A stretch of 64,000 nucleotides of DNA from JAKACA01 sp052143575 (GTDB taxonomy: Bacteria > Actinomycetota > Acidimicrobiia > Acidimicrobiales > Bog-793). This document shows, piece after piece, positions 7,345-15,320 of the stretch. The first letter of the stretch is position 1; the number at the start of each line of letters is the position of its first letter. The notes beneath the pieces are model-generated. The model was not told the origin of the DNA. It searched no databases and saw only the letters and a program-made list of their open reading frames with translations. The stretch covers positions 89,090 to 153,089 of the forward strand of contig JBKQSP010000059.1 in NCBI GenBank assembly GCA_052143575.1. The letters are read 5' to 3'. Made by a program: the position numbers and the translations under genes.

Positions 7345-7716
7345 TCAGTCGTGGTGGCCGAAGCGCGACCGCATCCGGCGGCGCATCTCGGACCAGTCGT
7401 TCCCCGGCCCGTGGCTGCGGGCACGCCGTGAGGATCCCGGGGGAGCTGTCGCCGCCTGCCGCAGATGCTGGGCAAAGAGCAAGACCGACACGAGCATCAC
7501 GAAGAAGCCGAGGGCTCCGAGTTCGACGCTGAATCGGAACGTGGCGAGAAGCAGGATGAACCCGGCTACGGCTCCGACAATGCTCCAGCGAGCGCTCTTG
7601 GCGGCGTCCAATCGGTGCGAGCCGTGGTCGACACGCGCGACGAACTCACGATCGTGCTCGCGCAGCGTCTGCTCCATCTCCTGGAGGATCCGCTGTTCAT
7701 CTTCGGAAAGTGGCAC
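7345..7716 (-). CDS. DUF3040 small membrane protein
   Basis: 123 residues beginning MPLSEDEQRILQEMEQTL, the hallmark opening of the actinobacterial DUF3040 family. An acidic/amphipathic N-terminus is followed by two closely spaced membrane helices (roughly 43-60 and 65-83) and a basic, polar C-terminus. The GTG start at 7716 has a strong AAGGGGG ribosome-binding site about seven bases upstream. First gene of an apparent three-gene unit with the ROK kinase and the small Trp-rich protein. Function unknown; the family often neighbours cell-division genes, and the dcw cluster lies about 3 kb away. Confidence 0.85.
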   Translation of the reverse strand: MPLSEDEQRILQEMEQTLREHDREFVARVDHGSHRLDAAKSARWSIVGAVAGFILLLATFRFSVELGALGFFVMLVSVLLFAQHLRQAATAPPGSSRRARSHGPGNDWSEMRRRMRSRFGHHD

Positions 7717-7867
7717 TGTTCACCCCCTTCCCGACTGCTCGGGACACCCTCTCACTCCGTTACTTCCAGCCATCCCTGGTAGTTCCTGACGTTAGCCCGC
7801 CGCCGGCAGGTGTACCGACCGCAACGGGAAGATCTTTGCATAGCCAGGGGGCGCGGACAATGGCGGC

Positions 7868-9319
7868 TCAAGGAGTTTCGCCGTCTTCGTCAACCGGCGT
7901 GTCCGACGGACCCCATTGGGCGTCGCCGAGGCGCTTCACCCGAAGGCCCTTCGGCCCGGCGATGGCGGCCGGGCCGACCGCACCGGCGCCATAACGCCTT
8001 CGGATGGCTCCGACCGCCGTGTCGACCTCGCCGCGGGCAACGGCCTGCGCAGCGCCGGCGCCTCCTCGTCGGCGCCAGCTGCCCGCTCCCGGGAGGGGCG
8101 CCTCGCCATCGTCTGTCGGCGGCCGTGGCCCCGGGCCGGCGGCCGGAGCCGGTCGGCCGTCGGTGTCGTCGGGCGTCTGCAGGCTCAGCAACTCGAGCTG
8201 GCGCCCGCCGGCGGAGTCCCTCGGCTCCAAGGAGGACACGCTGACGCCGATGAGACGCACGCCAGGCGACACGTCGACGCCGTCCAGCAGGACGCCGCTC
8301 ACCTGGGCGATCTCAGACGCCGACAGGAACGGGCCGGGCAGGGAATGCGACCGCGTGATCGTGGAGAAGTCCCCGAAGCGGATCTTGAGTGTCACGGTTC
8401 TACCCACCATGTCGGCAGCGCGCAGGCGGGAACCGACGGAGTCCGACAAGCGAACGAGCTCGCGGCGCAACGGCGCCGCGTCGAAGTAGTCGGTGGCGAA
8501 GGTCTCTTCGTGGCCGATGGACTTCACGGCACGATCGGCCTCAACGGGGCGTAAATCGCGGGCGGACGCCAGGGCGTGCAGTTGCGCGCCGGCAGCTTGC
8601 CCGAGGAGCCGGCAGAGCGCCGCCTCGTCCAGGCGCGCCAGTTCACCGATCGTGTGGATCCCGAAGCGGCTCAAGCGTTCGGCCGTCCTCGGGCCGACAC
8701 CCCAGAGATCGGACACCGGGCGCGGGTGCAAGAAGGCGATCTCCTCGCTCGGGGCCACCGCCACGACGCCCGGGCCTTGCTCTGGTCCGTCGGGCGTCGC
8801 CCGGGGCTTGGCGGCGCGCGAGGCGAGCTTGGCGATCAGCTTCGAACGGCCGACACCTACCGAGCACTCGAGGTGCAGCTCTTCCCGGACGCGGCGGCGG
8901 ATGGCGTGACCGATCTCGAGGCTCGTGCCGAAGAGGCGGTGGCAGCCGGAGACGTCGAGAAACGCCTCGTCGAGTGAGATCGGCTCCACCAACGGGGTGA
9001 ACTCGTGGAACACGGAGTGAAGGCGGCCGCTCACCTCCCCGTAGCGTTCATGCCGGCCGGCCAGCACGACGGCCGCTGGGCATCGCCGTCTCGCCTCTGT
9101 CATCGGCATGGCTGAGTGGACTCCGGTGGCCCTCGCCTCATACGAGCAGGCGGCGACCACTCCACGCAGACCGATGCCGCCCACGATGACGGGCTTGCCG
9201 GCAAGAGAGGGATCGTCGAGCATCTCGACGGCCGCAAAGAAGCAGTCCATATCGACGTGCAGCACGTCGAGTGCCTCGCTCCCCGAATCGCTCGACCGCT
9301 CGCGCCCGCCGGGGCTCAT
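7868..9319 (-). CDS. dinB: DNA polymerase IV (Y-family translesion polymerase)
   Basis: 483 residues. Palm-domain H-V-D-M-D-C-F-F-A-A-V-E and S-L-D-E-A-F-L-D-V carry the metal-binding acidic residues; the helix-hairpin-helix region (LWGVGPRTAERLSRFGIHT) and little-finger domain follow. The C-terminal 120 residues are Pro/Gly-rich and end in an actinobacterial-type AVGAIRRRYGAGAVGPA/GLRVKRLGDAQWGP element, making it longer than E. coli Pol IV (about 350). The protein performs error-prone bypass of damaged template. ATG 9319 overlaps the upstream deacetylase stop as ATGA. It is the last gene of the LysM-nrdR-deacetylase-dinB run behind the LexA boxes, so damage induction is plausible. Confidence 0.93.
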   Translation of the reverse strand: MSPGGRERSSDSGSEALDVLHVDMDCFFAAVEMLDDPSLAGKPVIVGGIGLRGVVAACSYEARATGVHSAMPMTEARRRCPAAVVLAGRHERYGEVSGRLHSVFHEFTPLVEPISLDEAFLDVSGCHRLFGTSLEIGHAIRRRVREELHLECSVGVGRSKLIAKLASRAAKPRATPDGPEQGPGVVAVAPSEEIAFLHPRPVSDLWGVGPRTAERLSRFGIHTIGELARLDEAALCRLLGQAAGAQLHALASARDLRPVEADRAVKSIGHEETFATDYFDAAPLRRELVRLSDSVGSRLRAADMVGRTVTLKIRFGDFSTITRSHSLPGPFLSASEIAQVSGVLLDGVDVSPGVRLIGVSVSSLEPRDSAGGRQLELLSLQTPDDTDGRPAPAAGPGPRPPTDDGEAPLPGAGSWRRRGGAGAAQAVARGEVDTAVGAIRRRYGAGAVGPAAIAGPKGLRVKRLGDAQWGPSDTPVDEDGETP

Positions 9320-10023
9320 GCCAGACGTACCCTCCGGAAGGCCTCGGCATATGCCACGCCAGCCTGCCGCCCGGCGTGCTCGGCACCGTCCCGTAGTGCC
9401 GAGGCGAACCAGTCGTTGGCGTCCACCAGCTGGCTGGCGTGACAGGCGACGGCACGCAGCTTGTCGTCGATCGTCGCCTCGATGTCGACCCAGACGTTGG
9501 CCTCGAGAGATCCGGACAGCAGAGCCATCGGAATCGAGTGTGCCGGGCCTGCTTCCGGGAAGTAGAGGGCGGAGCCCGCTGCGGGTGCAGCGGCATCGAG
9601 CGTGGCCCATCCGACGATCCGGTGATCGCGATGGTTGTAGTGATGGGCGCCGAAGAACACGGCCGTCGGGTCCGGGCACACGACCGCCTCCGGTCGATGC
9701 GTGCGCATGAGCTGCACGAGTTGCGAGCGCAGCGCGAGGTCGTTCTCGAACTCACCGTCCGGCCGTCCCAGCAGGTGGAGGCCGGCCACCTTCAAGATGG
9801 CCGCCGCCCGATGGGCCTCCCCCGTACGCCCGGCGATGATGCCCTCCCGGTCGGCGTTCGGATCGCTCGAGCCCTTGTCACCGGCGGCACAGATCACGAC
9901 ATGAATCTCGCTGCCTGCCCGCGCCCACTTCGCCAGCGAGCCGCCACAAGAGATGTCGGGGTCATCAGGGTGTGCGTAAACAGCAAGAACGCGCTCGGGC
10001 ACTTCCTCCAGCAACTCAACCAT
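9316..10023 (-). CDS. PIG-L/LmbE-family N-acetylglucosaminyl deacetylase-like protein
   Basis: 235 residues. The zinc-binding A-H-P-D-D-x-D motif is near residue 17 and H-H-Y-N-H-R-D-H supplies the distal histidine. LmbE-family members deacetylate GlcNAc-containing substrates, e.g. GlcNAc-inositol in mycothiol synthesis (MshB) or the mycothiol conjugate amidase. Which substrate applies here is not visible. ATG 10023 overlaps the nrdR stop by eight bases (ATGGTTGA). Location between nrdR and dinB is unusual and could link thiol or detoxification chemistry to the stress operon, but this is inference. Confidence 0.82.
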   Translation of the reverse strand: MVELLEEVPERVLAVYAHPDDPDISCGGSLAKWARAGSEIHVVICAAGDKGSSDPNADREGIIAGRTGEAHRAAAILKVAGLHLLGRPDGEFENDLALRSQLVQLMRTHRPEAVVCPDPTAVFFGAHHYNHRDHRIVGWATLDAAAPAAGSALYFPEAGPAHSIPMALLSGSLEANVWVDIEATIDDKLRAVACHASQLVDANDWFASALRDGAEHAGRQAGVAYAEAFRRVRLA

Positions 10024-10501
10024 GAGCCGGTGGTCCCTCGCCGCGGCCGTCGCGGTCCTCGCGGAGGAGGCCGAGCTCCCTCGTGAAGTCTCCGACGTCC
10101 TCGAAGCCCTTGTATACGCTGGCAAAGCGGACCGAGGCGACATCGTCGAGCAAGCGAAGGCGCTCCAGCACCGCCAGCCCGACGCCTTCGCTCGTGATCT
10201 CGGGACCGCTCGATCGCACGAAGTCCTCGACGTCCGAAGCCAACGTCTCGATGGCTTCGATGTCGACGGGGCGGTTCTTGCACGCCGCCCGCACGCCGGC
10301 GACCACCTTCTGTCGCTCGAAGGGCTCCCGCTGGCCAGAGCGCTTGAGAACGAAGACGACCGCCCCGCCCGCCCGCTCATAGGTCGTGAAGCGGCGAGAG
10401 CACGACACACACTCTCGGCGGCGCCGAATCGCCAACCCTTGCTCGACCTCTCGCGAGTCGACGACACGATCGTCGGCCGCGCCGCACCACGGGCAACGCA
10501 C
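10016..10501 (-). CDS. nrdR: Transcriptional repressor NrdR
   Basis: 161 residues. N-terminal zinc ribbon C-P-W-C ... C-V-S-C-S-R-R-F-T-T-Y-E-R (residues 3-43), then an ATP-cone domain with VLKRSGQREPFERQKV. NrdR binds NrdR boxes upstream of ribonucleotide reductase genes and represses them according to bound dATP/ATP. No ribonucleotide reductase gene is in the window. GTG start at 10501 directly precedes the R-C-P-W-C ribbon. It lies 36 bp downstream of the LysM gene and overlaps the deacetylase, next to lexA and the LysM protein as in mycobacteria and corynebacteria. Confidence 0.95.
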   Translation of the reverse strand: MRCPWCGAADDRVVDSREVEQGLAIRRRRECVSCSRRFTTYERAGGAVVFVLKRSGQREPFERQKVVAGVRAACKNRPVDIEAIETLASDVEDFVRSSGPEITSEGVGLAVLERLRLLDDVASVRFASVYKGFEDVGDFTRELGLLREDRDGRGEGPPAHG

Positions 10502-10537
10502 ACCCTGACGGTAGCGTCGACCGTGCGTGGTGCGCCG

Positions 10538-11470
10538 CTACGGCAGGACCAGGCGCCGCCCGGGCACGAGCGAACCGCCGGGCACCTGGACTTCCAGCTG
10601 GGCCACGAGGGCACGCGGGTCGCCTCCTGGCTCGAGGCGGGACGCGATGGACCACAGGGTGTCGCCCGGCCGCACGACGTACAGGTAGCCGCCGGGCGCC
10701 TTGACCGAGCCCGGCAGCACGTCGAGTCGCAGCGCATGGCTGGCCGACATCGCCCCGGCGCCCGCCCAGACCCCGGCGAGAGCCGCGAGGGTGACGACGC
10801 CGGGGAGCAGGCGTCGCAACCCTCGCGGCTTGATGGCGGTGGCGTGCCGTAGCGGCCTCGCCACGCCGGCTTCGCCGGTCCGGCCCGCCACATCGGGTGC
10901 CTCGGCTCCCATACGCCGAGGGCGCTGAGGCTCGGCCAGTTCCCGGTCCTCGAGCGGCACGGCGAACAGAGCCGAGGACCCGTCCGTCACATAGCGACCG
11001 GCGACGACTCTCGAACGCCGCGAAGCGGGCGTCGCCGTCACCACGGCATGCCGAGCCTTACTCCCGGCGGGGCGGCTCCCGGCTCGAAGGCCCTGCAGCC
11101 CTCCACGCTCGGATGCCCGCTCCATTGCCGGGTACCCGGAATCAGCCAGGTACCGGACGGTGCGCAGCTCGCGCTCGAGCCAGGCCTCGCCGTAGCTGCG
11201 GGCCCGCGCGGCGTCCTTGCCGTTCGTGCGAGCAGCGGCGCCTCGAGGACCGACTCCCGTCAGCTCTTCGAGCGTGGCGTGGCGGCCGGGGCGGGGAAAC
11301 GAAAGGATCTCTTCGGCAAGGACGTTCCACGAGGCCTTGCGCTCTGACGCACGGGCATCGGGGCGGCGGGGCGCCGGTCGTGCGGCACGTCGCGCCGCGA
11401 CAGCGGCATCGACTGCACCGTCGTCGGCTTCGGACCCTGCCTCGGACCAAGCGGGTGCTTCGACGCTCAT
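10538..11470 (-). CDS. LysM membrane protein, probable SOS-induced cell-division suppressor (DivS/ChiZ-like)
   Basis: 310 residues: a long charged cytoplasmic region (1-215), one membrane helix (about 220-243) and a C-terminal extracytoplasmic LysM domain (YVVRPGDTLWSIASRLEPGG...). The ATG start has a strong AAGGAGGG site. Size, topology and divergent position next to lexA with nrdR on the other side match Rv2719c (ChiZ) of M. tuberculosis and DivS of Corynebacterium glutamicum, SOS-induced proteins that block septation. LysM would anchor it to peptidoglycan. Three LexA-type boxes lie in the promoter region it shares with lexA. The exact division-inhibitor role is inferred from this synteny. 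Confidence 0.78.
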   Translation of the reverse strand: MSVEAPAWSEAGSEADDGAVDAAVAARRAARPAPRRPDARASERKASWNVLAEEILSFPRPGRHATLEELTGVGPRGAAARTNGKDAARARSYGEAWLERELRTVRYLADSGYPAMERASERGGLQGLRAGSRPAGSKARHAVVTATPASRRSRVVAGRYVTDGSSALFAVPLEDRELAEPQRPRRMGAEAPDVAGRTGEAGVARPLRHATAIKPRGLRRLLPGVVTLAALAGVWAGAGAMSASHALRLDVLPGSVKAPGGYLYVVRPGDTLWSIASRLEPGGDPRALVAQLEVQVPGGSLVPGRRLVLP

Positions 11471-11552
11471 TGCAGCCCTCCTTTGCTCGACGCGGGACTC
11501 GACGGGACCTGTGGCGATGGTGCGTACGCTTGTTCGCCACGCCTATCGAACC

Positions 11553-11568
11553 ACGAACGACTGTTCGT
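11553..11568. promoter_or_regulatory. LexA/SOS box 1
   Basis: Perfect palindrome ACGAAC-GACT-GTTCGT. It fits the actinobacterial LexA consensus CGAAC-N4-GTTCG and lies between the divergent lexA and LysM genes, closest to the LysM gene. Confidence 0.85.
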
Positions 11569-11582
11569 TGTCAACTGAAATC

Positions 11583-11596
11583 CGAACGCACGTTCC
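11583..11596. promoter_or_regulatory. LexA/SOS box 2
   Basis: CGAAC-GCAC-GTTCC, one mismatch from the symmetrical CGAAC-N4-GTTCG consensus, 15 bp after box 1 ends. Confidence 0.65.
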
Positions 11597-11597
11597 A

Positions 11598-11611
11598 CGA
11601 ACGAATGTTTG
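11598..11611. promoter_or_regulatory. LexA/SOS box 3
   Basis: CGAAC-GAAT-GTTTG, one mismatch from consensus, nearest to lexA and separated from box 2 by one base. The three boxes suggest graded or cooperative repression of lexA and of the divergent LysM-nrdR-deacetylase-dinB run. Confidence 0.65.
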
Positions 11612-11670
11612 CAATTGACCTCCGGCGTCGCTACCGTGGGTGCAACGACGGCCGACAGCAGGAGGTCCGG

Positions 11671-12303
11671 ATGTCCGAGGTGAGCTTGACCGGCAAGCGC
11701 CGAAAGATTCTCGAATTCATTGCGGAATCCATCCGGGAGCGCGGTTACCCACCGTCCGTCCGTGAGATCGGCGATGCCGTCGGGCTGACGTCGCCCTCGA
11801 CGGTTCACGCCCACCTCAAGGTGCTTCAGCGAGACGGCTACTTGCGCAAGGATGCCGAACGCCCGCGGACGATCGTCGTGAGCTTCGAGCCTCAGTCCGG
11901 CGCCGCCCTCGCCGTCCGTCCGGCAGCGCACGTGCCGCTCGTCGGCAGCGTCGCCGCCGGCACCGGCGTTCTCGCCGAGGAGTCCGTCGAGGATGTACTG
12001 CCCCTGCCGGAGGACTTCACTGGCCCTGGTGACCTCTTCATGCTGAAGGTCCGAGGTGAATCCATGATCGACGCCGGCATCCTCGACGGCGACTACGTCG
12101 TCGTACGGCGCCAGACGCATGCCGAGCCGGGAGAGATCGTCGTGGCCGGAATCAACGGCCAGGAAGCCACCGTGAAGACCTTCAAGCGACGTCGCAACAA
12201 GATCGTGCTCGTCCCGGCGAACCCGTCCTTGAGCGAGATGGAGCTCCGCCCCGACGAGGTCGAGATCTACGGGAAGGTCGTCACGGTCCTGAGACGGCTC
12301 TGA
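11671..12303 (+). CDS. lexA: SOS repressor LexA
   Basis: 210 residues. Winged-helix DNA-binding domain at 1-70 (RRKILEFIAESIRERGYPPSVREIG, then SPSTVHAHLKVL). The self-cleavage site is Ala96-Gly97; catalytic Ser131 is in G-E-S-M and Lys169 in A-T-V-K. It represses damage-response genes until RecA filaments trigger autocleavage. ATG 11671 has GGAGG six bases upstream; the reading frame remains open for 770 bp upstream, but that part only shadows the divergent gene. Autoregulated through the boxes at 11553-11611. Confidence 0.97.
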   Translation: MSEVSLTGKRRKILEFIAESIRERGYPPSVREIGDAVGLTSPSTVHAHLKVLQRDGYLRKDAERPRTIVVSFEPQSGAALAVRPAAHVPLVGSVAAGTGVLAEESVEDVLPLPEDFTGPGDLFMLKVRGESMIDAGILDGDYVVVRRQTHAEPGEIVVAGINGQEATVKTFKRRRNKIVLVPANPSLSEMELRPDEVEIYGKVVTVLRRL

Positions 12304-12361
12304 ACACAGGGCGCCGGCCCCGCCGCGGGAGCGGGCGCCGCGGCTGATCCTTCCCTGTGTT
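12303..12361 (+). terminator. Hairpin terminator after lexA
   Basis: AACACAGGG (12303-12311) pairs perfectly with CCCTGTGTT (12353-12361) around a very GC-rich inner stem. It begins at the lexA stop codon and lies between lexA and the convergent dapE, so it may act on both strands. No T-run, as is common in actinobacteria. Confidence 0.55.
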
Positions 12362-12479
12362 GCACAGCGGCGCCGAGCCATGATGACACCGTAGAGATGG
12401 GGTGTGTCATTGACAGATGTCCAGCTCAACGCCACCGCACTGGCTCGCTGTGCTCCCTCGACGTTCCGTCGACGGCCCG

Positions 12480-12519
12480 CCGGTCACTCTCATGACGAGC
12501 CGGTCCCTCTCATGACGAG
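12480..12519. repeat. Tandem 20-bp duplication at the 3' end of dapE
   Basis: Two adjacent copies of CGGTC(A/C)CTCTCATGACGAG plus one flanking C, 19 of 20 bases identical (12480-12499 and 12500-12519). The dapE stop codon (12490-12492) is inside one copy; because 20 is not a multiple of three, the duplication altered the last codons of the protein. Confidence 0.8.
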
Positions 12520-13596
12520 ATCGCGTAACACCGCGTAGGCCCGATCGAGATCACCCAGGTCGACCTGCTCGGCGGCGGAATGCGCCAGCGTCGGCTCGCC
12601 CGGCCCGAAGTTGGCAGCCGGCACACCGCGGGCGGTGAAGAAGCTCACATCGGTCCAGCCGAGCTTGGCCCTTGGTTGCGCCGACGACGACTCCACGAGG
12701 CGAGCGAGCAGCGGATGCCCAAGGCTCGGCGCAGCCGCCAGCGACGAAGCCACCAGAGTCACCTCGTCGCCGCCCGAACGGTCCACGTGCGGCTCGAGGA
12801 GGGACAGCACGACGGCGAAAGCGGAATCCACGGAGACATCGGGCGCGAATCGGTGATTGAGCACGACGCGGGCCGAATCGGGCACGACGTTGCTGGCGAC
12901 GCCGCCCTCGACGGCGACGGCCTGCAGTGCCTCCCGGTATTCGCAGCCGTCGATGACCGGCCGCCTGCCCTCGTAGGACGCCACGGCTGCGAGGACGGCG
13001 CCGAGGCGGTGGATGGCGTTCACGCCCATCCACGGTCGCGCCGTGTGCGCCCTCACGCCCCGGAGATCGACGTCGACACGCAGCACGCCTTGGCAACCCG
13101 CCTCCACGATCGACGCCGTCGGCTCGCCCAGGATGGCGGCATCGGCCCGCAACCACTCCGGTGCCGACGAGGCGATCTCCCCGAGTCCGGAATGCCGTTG
13201 ATCGACCTCCTCGCACACGTAGGCGATGAAGCTGAGATCGACGGCCGGCCTGCGGGCGTTGCGCATCACCTCGAGCATGACGGCGAGCCCGCCTTTCATG
13301 TCCGCCGACCCGAGACCGTGGCAGACCTCGCCGGTCACGACGGCGCGCTCGTTGCCGTTAGGTGGAACGGTGTCGAGGTGCCCGGCGAGCACGAGGCGCA
13401 TCGGGCGGCCGAGCGACGTGCGGGCAAGGACGTTGTTGCCGAGGCGCCGCACCTCGAGGTGATCGCAGTCGGACACGAGCGCCTCCACCCGGTCGGCGAT
13501 GGCGCCTTCTTCATGGCTCACCGACGGGATGTCGACGAGCTCAGCCGTGAGCGCCAACAGGTCGGGTGTCGCCTCGGCAACGACCTCCGAGGTCAT
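12490..13596 (-). CDS. dapE: Succinyl-diaminopimelate desuccinylase DapE
   Basis: 368-residue M20-family zinc hydrolase. G-H-L-D-T-V-P-P-N-G-N carries the first metal ligands, S-A-D-M-K-G-G the bridging Asp, and V-C-E-E-V-D the catalytic Glu pair; the dimerisation lobe and a terminal H-S-A-A-E-Q complete the site. It removes succinate from N-succinyl-LL-2,6-diaminopimelate on the way to lysine and meso-DAP for peptidoglycan. ATG 13596 overlaps the dapD stop as ATGA. Immediate linkage to dapD makes DapE, rather than another M20 peptidase, the right call. The C-terminus ends in a short duplicated sequence. Confidence 0.92.
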   Translation of the reverse strand: MTSEVVAEATPDLLALTAELVDIPSVSHEEGAIADRVEALVSDCDHLEVRRLGNNVLARTSLGRPMRLVLAGHLDTVPPNGNERAVVTGEVCHGLGSADMKGGLAVMLEVMRNARRPAVDLSFIAYVCEEVDQRHSGLGEIASSAPEWLRADAAILGEPTASIVEAGCQGVLRVDVDLRGVRAHTARPWMGVNAIHRLGAVLAAVASYEGRRPVIDGCEYREALQAVAVEGGVASNVVPDSARVVLNHRFAPDVSVDSAFAVVLSLLEPHVDRSGGDEVTLVASSLAAAPSLGHPLLARLVESSSAQPRAKLGWTDVSFFTARGVPAANFGPGEPTLAHSAAEQVDLGDLDRAYAVLRDLVMRGTGSS

Positions 13597-14435
13597 GCCG
13601 AGACGCCGTGGCTGCGGAGGATCTCGTTCAGCTGCGCCTTGTCGTGGCGCTCTCCCTCCGAGAGTCGCCGCAGGACGAGCACGCACGGCAGGAAGAACTC
13701 GCCACCGGGCAGCTCCCGGCGACGCATGGCGCCGACGGCGACGGACCACGGCGGCACGACACCGCGGCTGAGCTCCTCCCCTGTCTCGCCGTCCACAACG
13801 GGTATCGACGGGTTGAGGATCGTTGCCTCGCCGAGCACCGAGCCGCGGCCGACGCGGGCTCCTTGGGTCAGCATCGACCGGCTGCCGACGAGGACGTCGT
13901 CCTCCACGATGACCGGCACGGCGTTCGGCGGCTCCAGGACGCCGCCGATGCCGACTCCTCCCGACAGGTGCACCCGCTCGCCGATCTGGGCGCACGACCC
14001 CACGGTCGCCCAGGTGTCCACCATCGTGCCGGCGCCGACGCGGGCGCCGATGTTCACGTAGCTCGGCATCAGGATCACACCGCGATCGAGGAACGACCCC
14101 CACCGCGCCGAGGCGCCCGGCACGACGCGGACTCCGGAGGCTGCAAAGTCGTGTTTGAGCGGCACCTTGTCGGAGTACTCGAATGGGCCGAGCTCGATCG
14201 TCGAAACCTCGGCGAGGAGAAACCACAGCAGGATCGCCTCTTTCAGCCATTCGTTCACGACGACGGTGGCGCCATCGCCCCCATTGCCCTCGGCAGGCAC
14301 CTCCGCCACCCTGGCCGTGCCGCTGTCGAGGAGCCCGATCGCCTCCGCTACTCGCTCGCGGGCAGCCCGATCGGCGGGTGTCAGCTCGGCACGCCTGGCC
14401 CACAGTTCCTCGATATCGGCGCGAAGTCTGTCCAC
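13593..14435 (-). CDS. dapD: Tetrahydrodipicolinate N-succinyltransferase DapD
   Basis: 280-residue left-handed beta-helix acyltransferase. Hexapeptide-repeat turns are clear from about residue 108 to 200 (SFLDRGVILMPSYVNIGA, GTMVDTWATVGSCAQIG, VHLSGGVGIGGVLEP), followed by the C-terminal VVPPWSVAVGA strand. It transfers succinate from succinyl-CoA to tetrahydrodipicolinate, first committed step of the succinylase branch of DAP synthesis. GTG start at 14435. It is coupled to dapE and diverges from the hydrolase gene at 14481 across a 45-bp promoter gap. Confidence 0.95.
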   Translation of the reverse strand: MDRLRADIEELWARRAELTPADRAARERVAEAIGLLDSGTARVAEVPAEGNGGDGATVVVNEWLKEAILLWFLLAEVSTIELGPFEYSDKVPLKHDFAASGVRVVPGASARWGSFLDRGVILMPSYVNIGARVGAGTMVDTWATVGSCAQIGERVHLSGGVGIGGVLEPPNAVPVIVEDDVLVGSRSMLTQGARVGRGSVLGEATILNPSIPVVDGETGEELSRGVVPPWSVAVGAMRRRELPGGEFFLPCVLVLRRLSEGERHDKAQLNEILRSHGVSA

Positions 14436-14480
14436 GGCGCCGAACCTAGTAGCCGCAGCCCCCTCGACTAGTCTCCGGCG

Positions 14481-15320
14481 ATGCCGGATCGGGACTCGCG
14501 GGCGGGCTCAGGTGCCGGGAGCGCCCTCCCGTCTCCGCTGCAGGACTACACCTGCTCACCTTTCAGCGCCCTTGGCAAAACCCGAGACGTCTACCGGACC
14601 GGGAGCGGGCCGGCCGTTGTCGTCATCAGCGAGATACCCGGCATCACGCCGAAGGTCGCCGAGTTCGGGCGGCGCGTGGCGGGCATCGGCTGCACGGCCG
14701 TGCTGCCGCAGCTGTTCGGCACGCCTGGGATCGAGCCCACGATGCCCAATGCGATGCGGGTGATTGCCCGTGTCTGTGTCAGCCGCGAGTTCTCCATTCT
14801 GGCGAGACGCCGTACGAGTCCGATCACGGCCTGGCTACGGGTGCTGGCAAAAGCAGCTCACGACGAGTGCGGAGGACCGGGTGTCGGCGTCGTCGGCATG
14901 TGCCTGACGGGAGGTTTCGCCTTGGCCATGATGGTGGACGACGTCGTACTGGCACCGGTGCTCTCGCAGCCGTCGTTGCCATTCGCAGTCAGTGCCAACC
15001 GCAAGAGCGATGTCGGTCTCAGCGACGCCGACCTCGCTCGCGCCCGCCAGCGCTGCGACGACGAGGATCTCTGTGTGCTCGGCCTCCGCTTCACGGGCGA
15101 CAGGGCGGCTCCGCCGGAGCGCTTCCAGCGGCTGCGCCACGAGCTCGGTGACCACTTCGTTGCCGTGGAGATCGACTCCTCGAAGGGCAACCCGGGGGGC
15201 TATCGCAGCGCCGCCCACTCGGTCCTCACCGAGGATCTGAAGGACGAGGCGGGCAGCGCCACGCGAGCAGCGCTCCATCAGGTGCTCGAGCTCTTCAGCT
15301 CGAAGCTCCTGCTGCAGTAG
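14481..15320 (+). CDS. Dienelactone hydrolase-family protein
   Basis: 279-residue alpha/beta hydrolase. V-V-V-I-S-E-I-P-G-I-T precedes the nucleophile elbow G-M-C-L-T-G-G, a Cys nucleophile as in the dienelactone hydrolase family. The family also uses Asp and His; candidates are DDEDLCVLGLRFTGD and a late His, but I cannot place them with certainty. Likely a cytoplasmic esterase or lactonase of unknown substrate. Its last 26 bp overlap the 3' end of the convergent dapC gene. The only plus-strand gene between lexA and ftsH, so apparently not part of the dap units. Confidence 0.82.
   Translation: MPDRDSRAGSGAGSALPSPLQDYTCSPFSALGKTRDVYRTGSGPAVVVISEIPGITPKVAEFGRRVAGIGCTAVLPQLFGTPGIEPTMPNAMRVIARVCVSREFSILARRRTSPITAWLRVLAKAAHDECGGPGVGVVGMCLTGGFALAMMVDDVVLAPVLSQPSLPFAVSANRKSDVGLSDADLARARQRCDDEDLCVLGLRFTGDRAAPPERFQRLRHELGDHFVAVEIDSSKGNPGGYRSAAHSVLTEDLKDEAGSATRAALHQVLELFSSKLLLQ

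Noticed and set aside
10024..10893. Long frame fused upstream of the LmbE-type deacetylase
   Set aside because: The extra 290 codons shadow nrdR and the LysM gene; family homology begins at ATG 10023.
10897..11670. Plus-strand extension ahead of LexA
   Set aside because: Shadow of the divergent LysM gene and across the SOS boxes; LexA homology and ribosome-binding site start at 11671.
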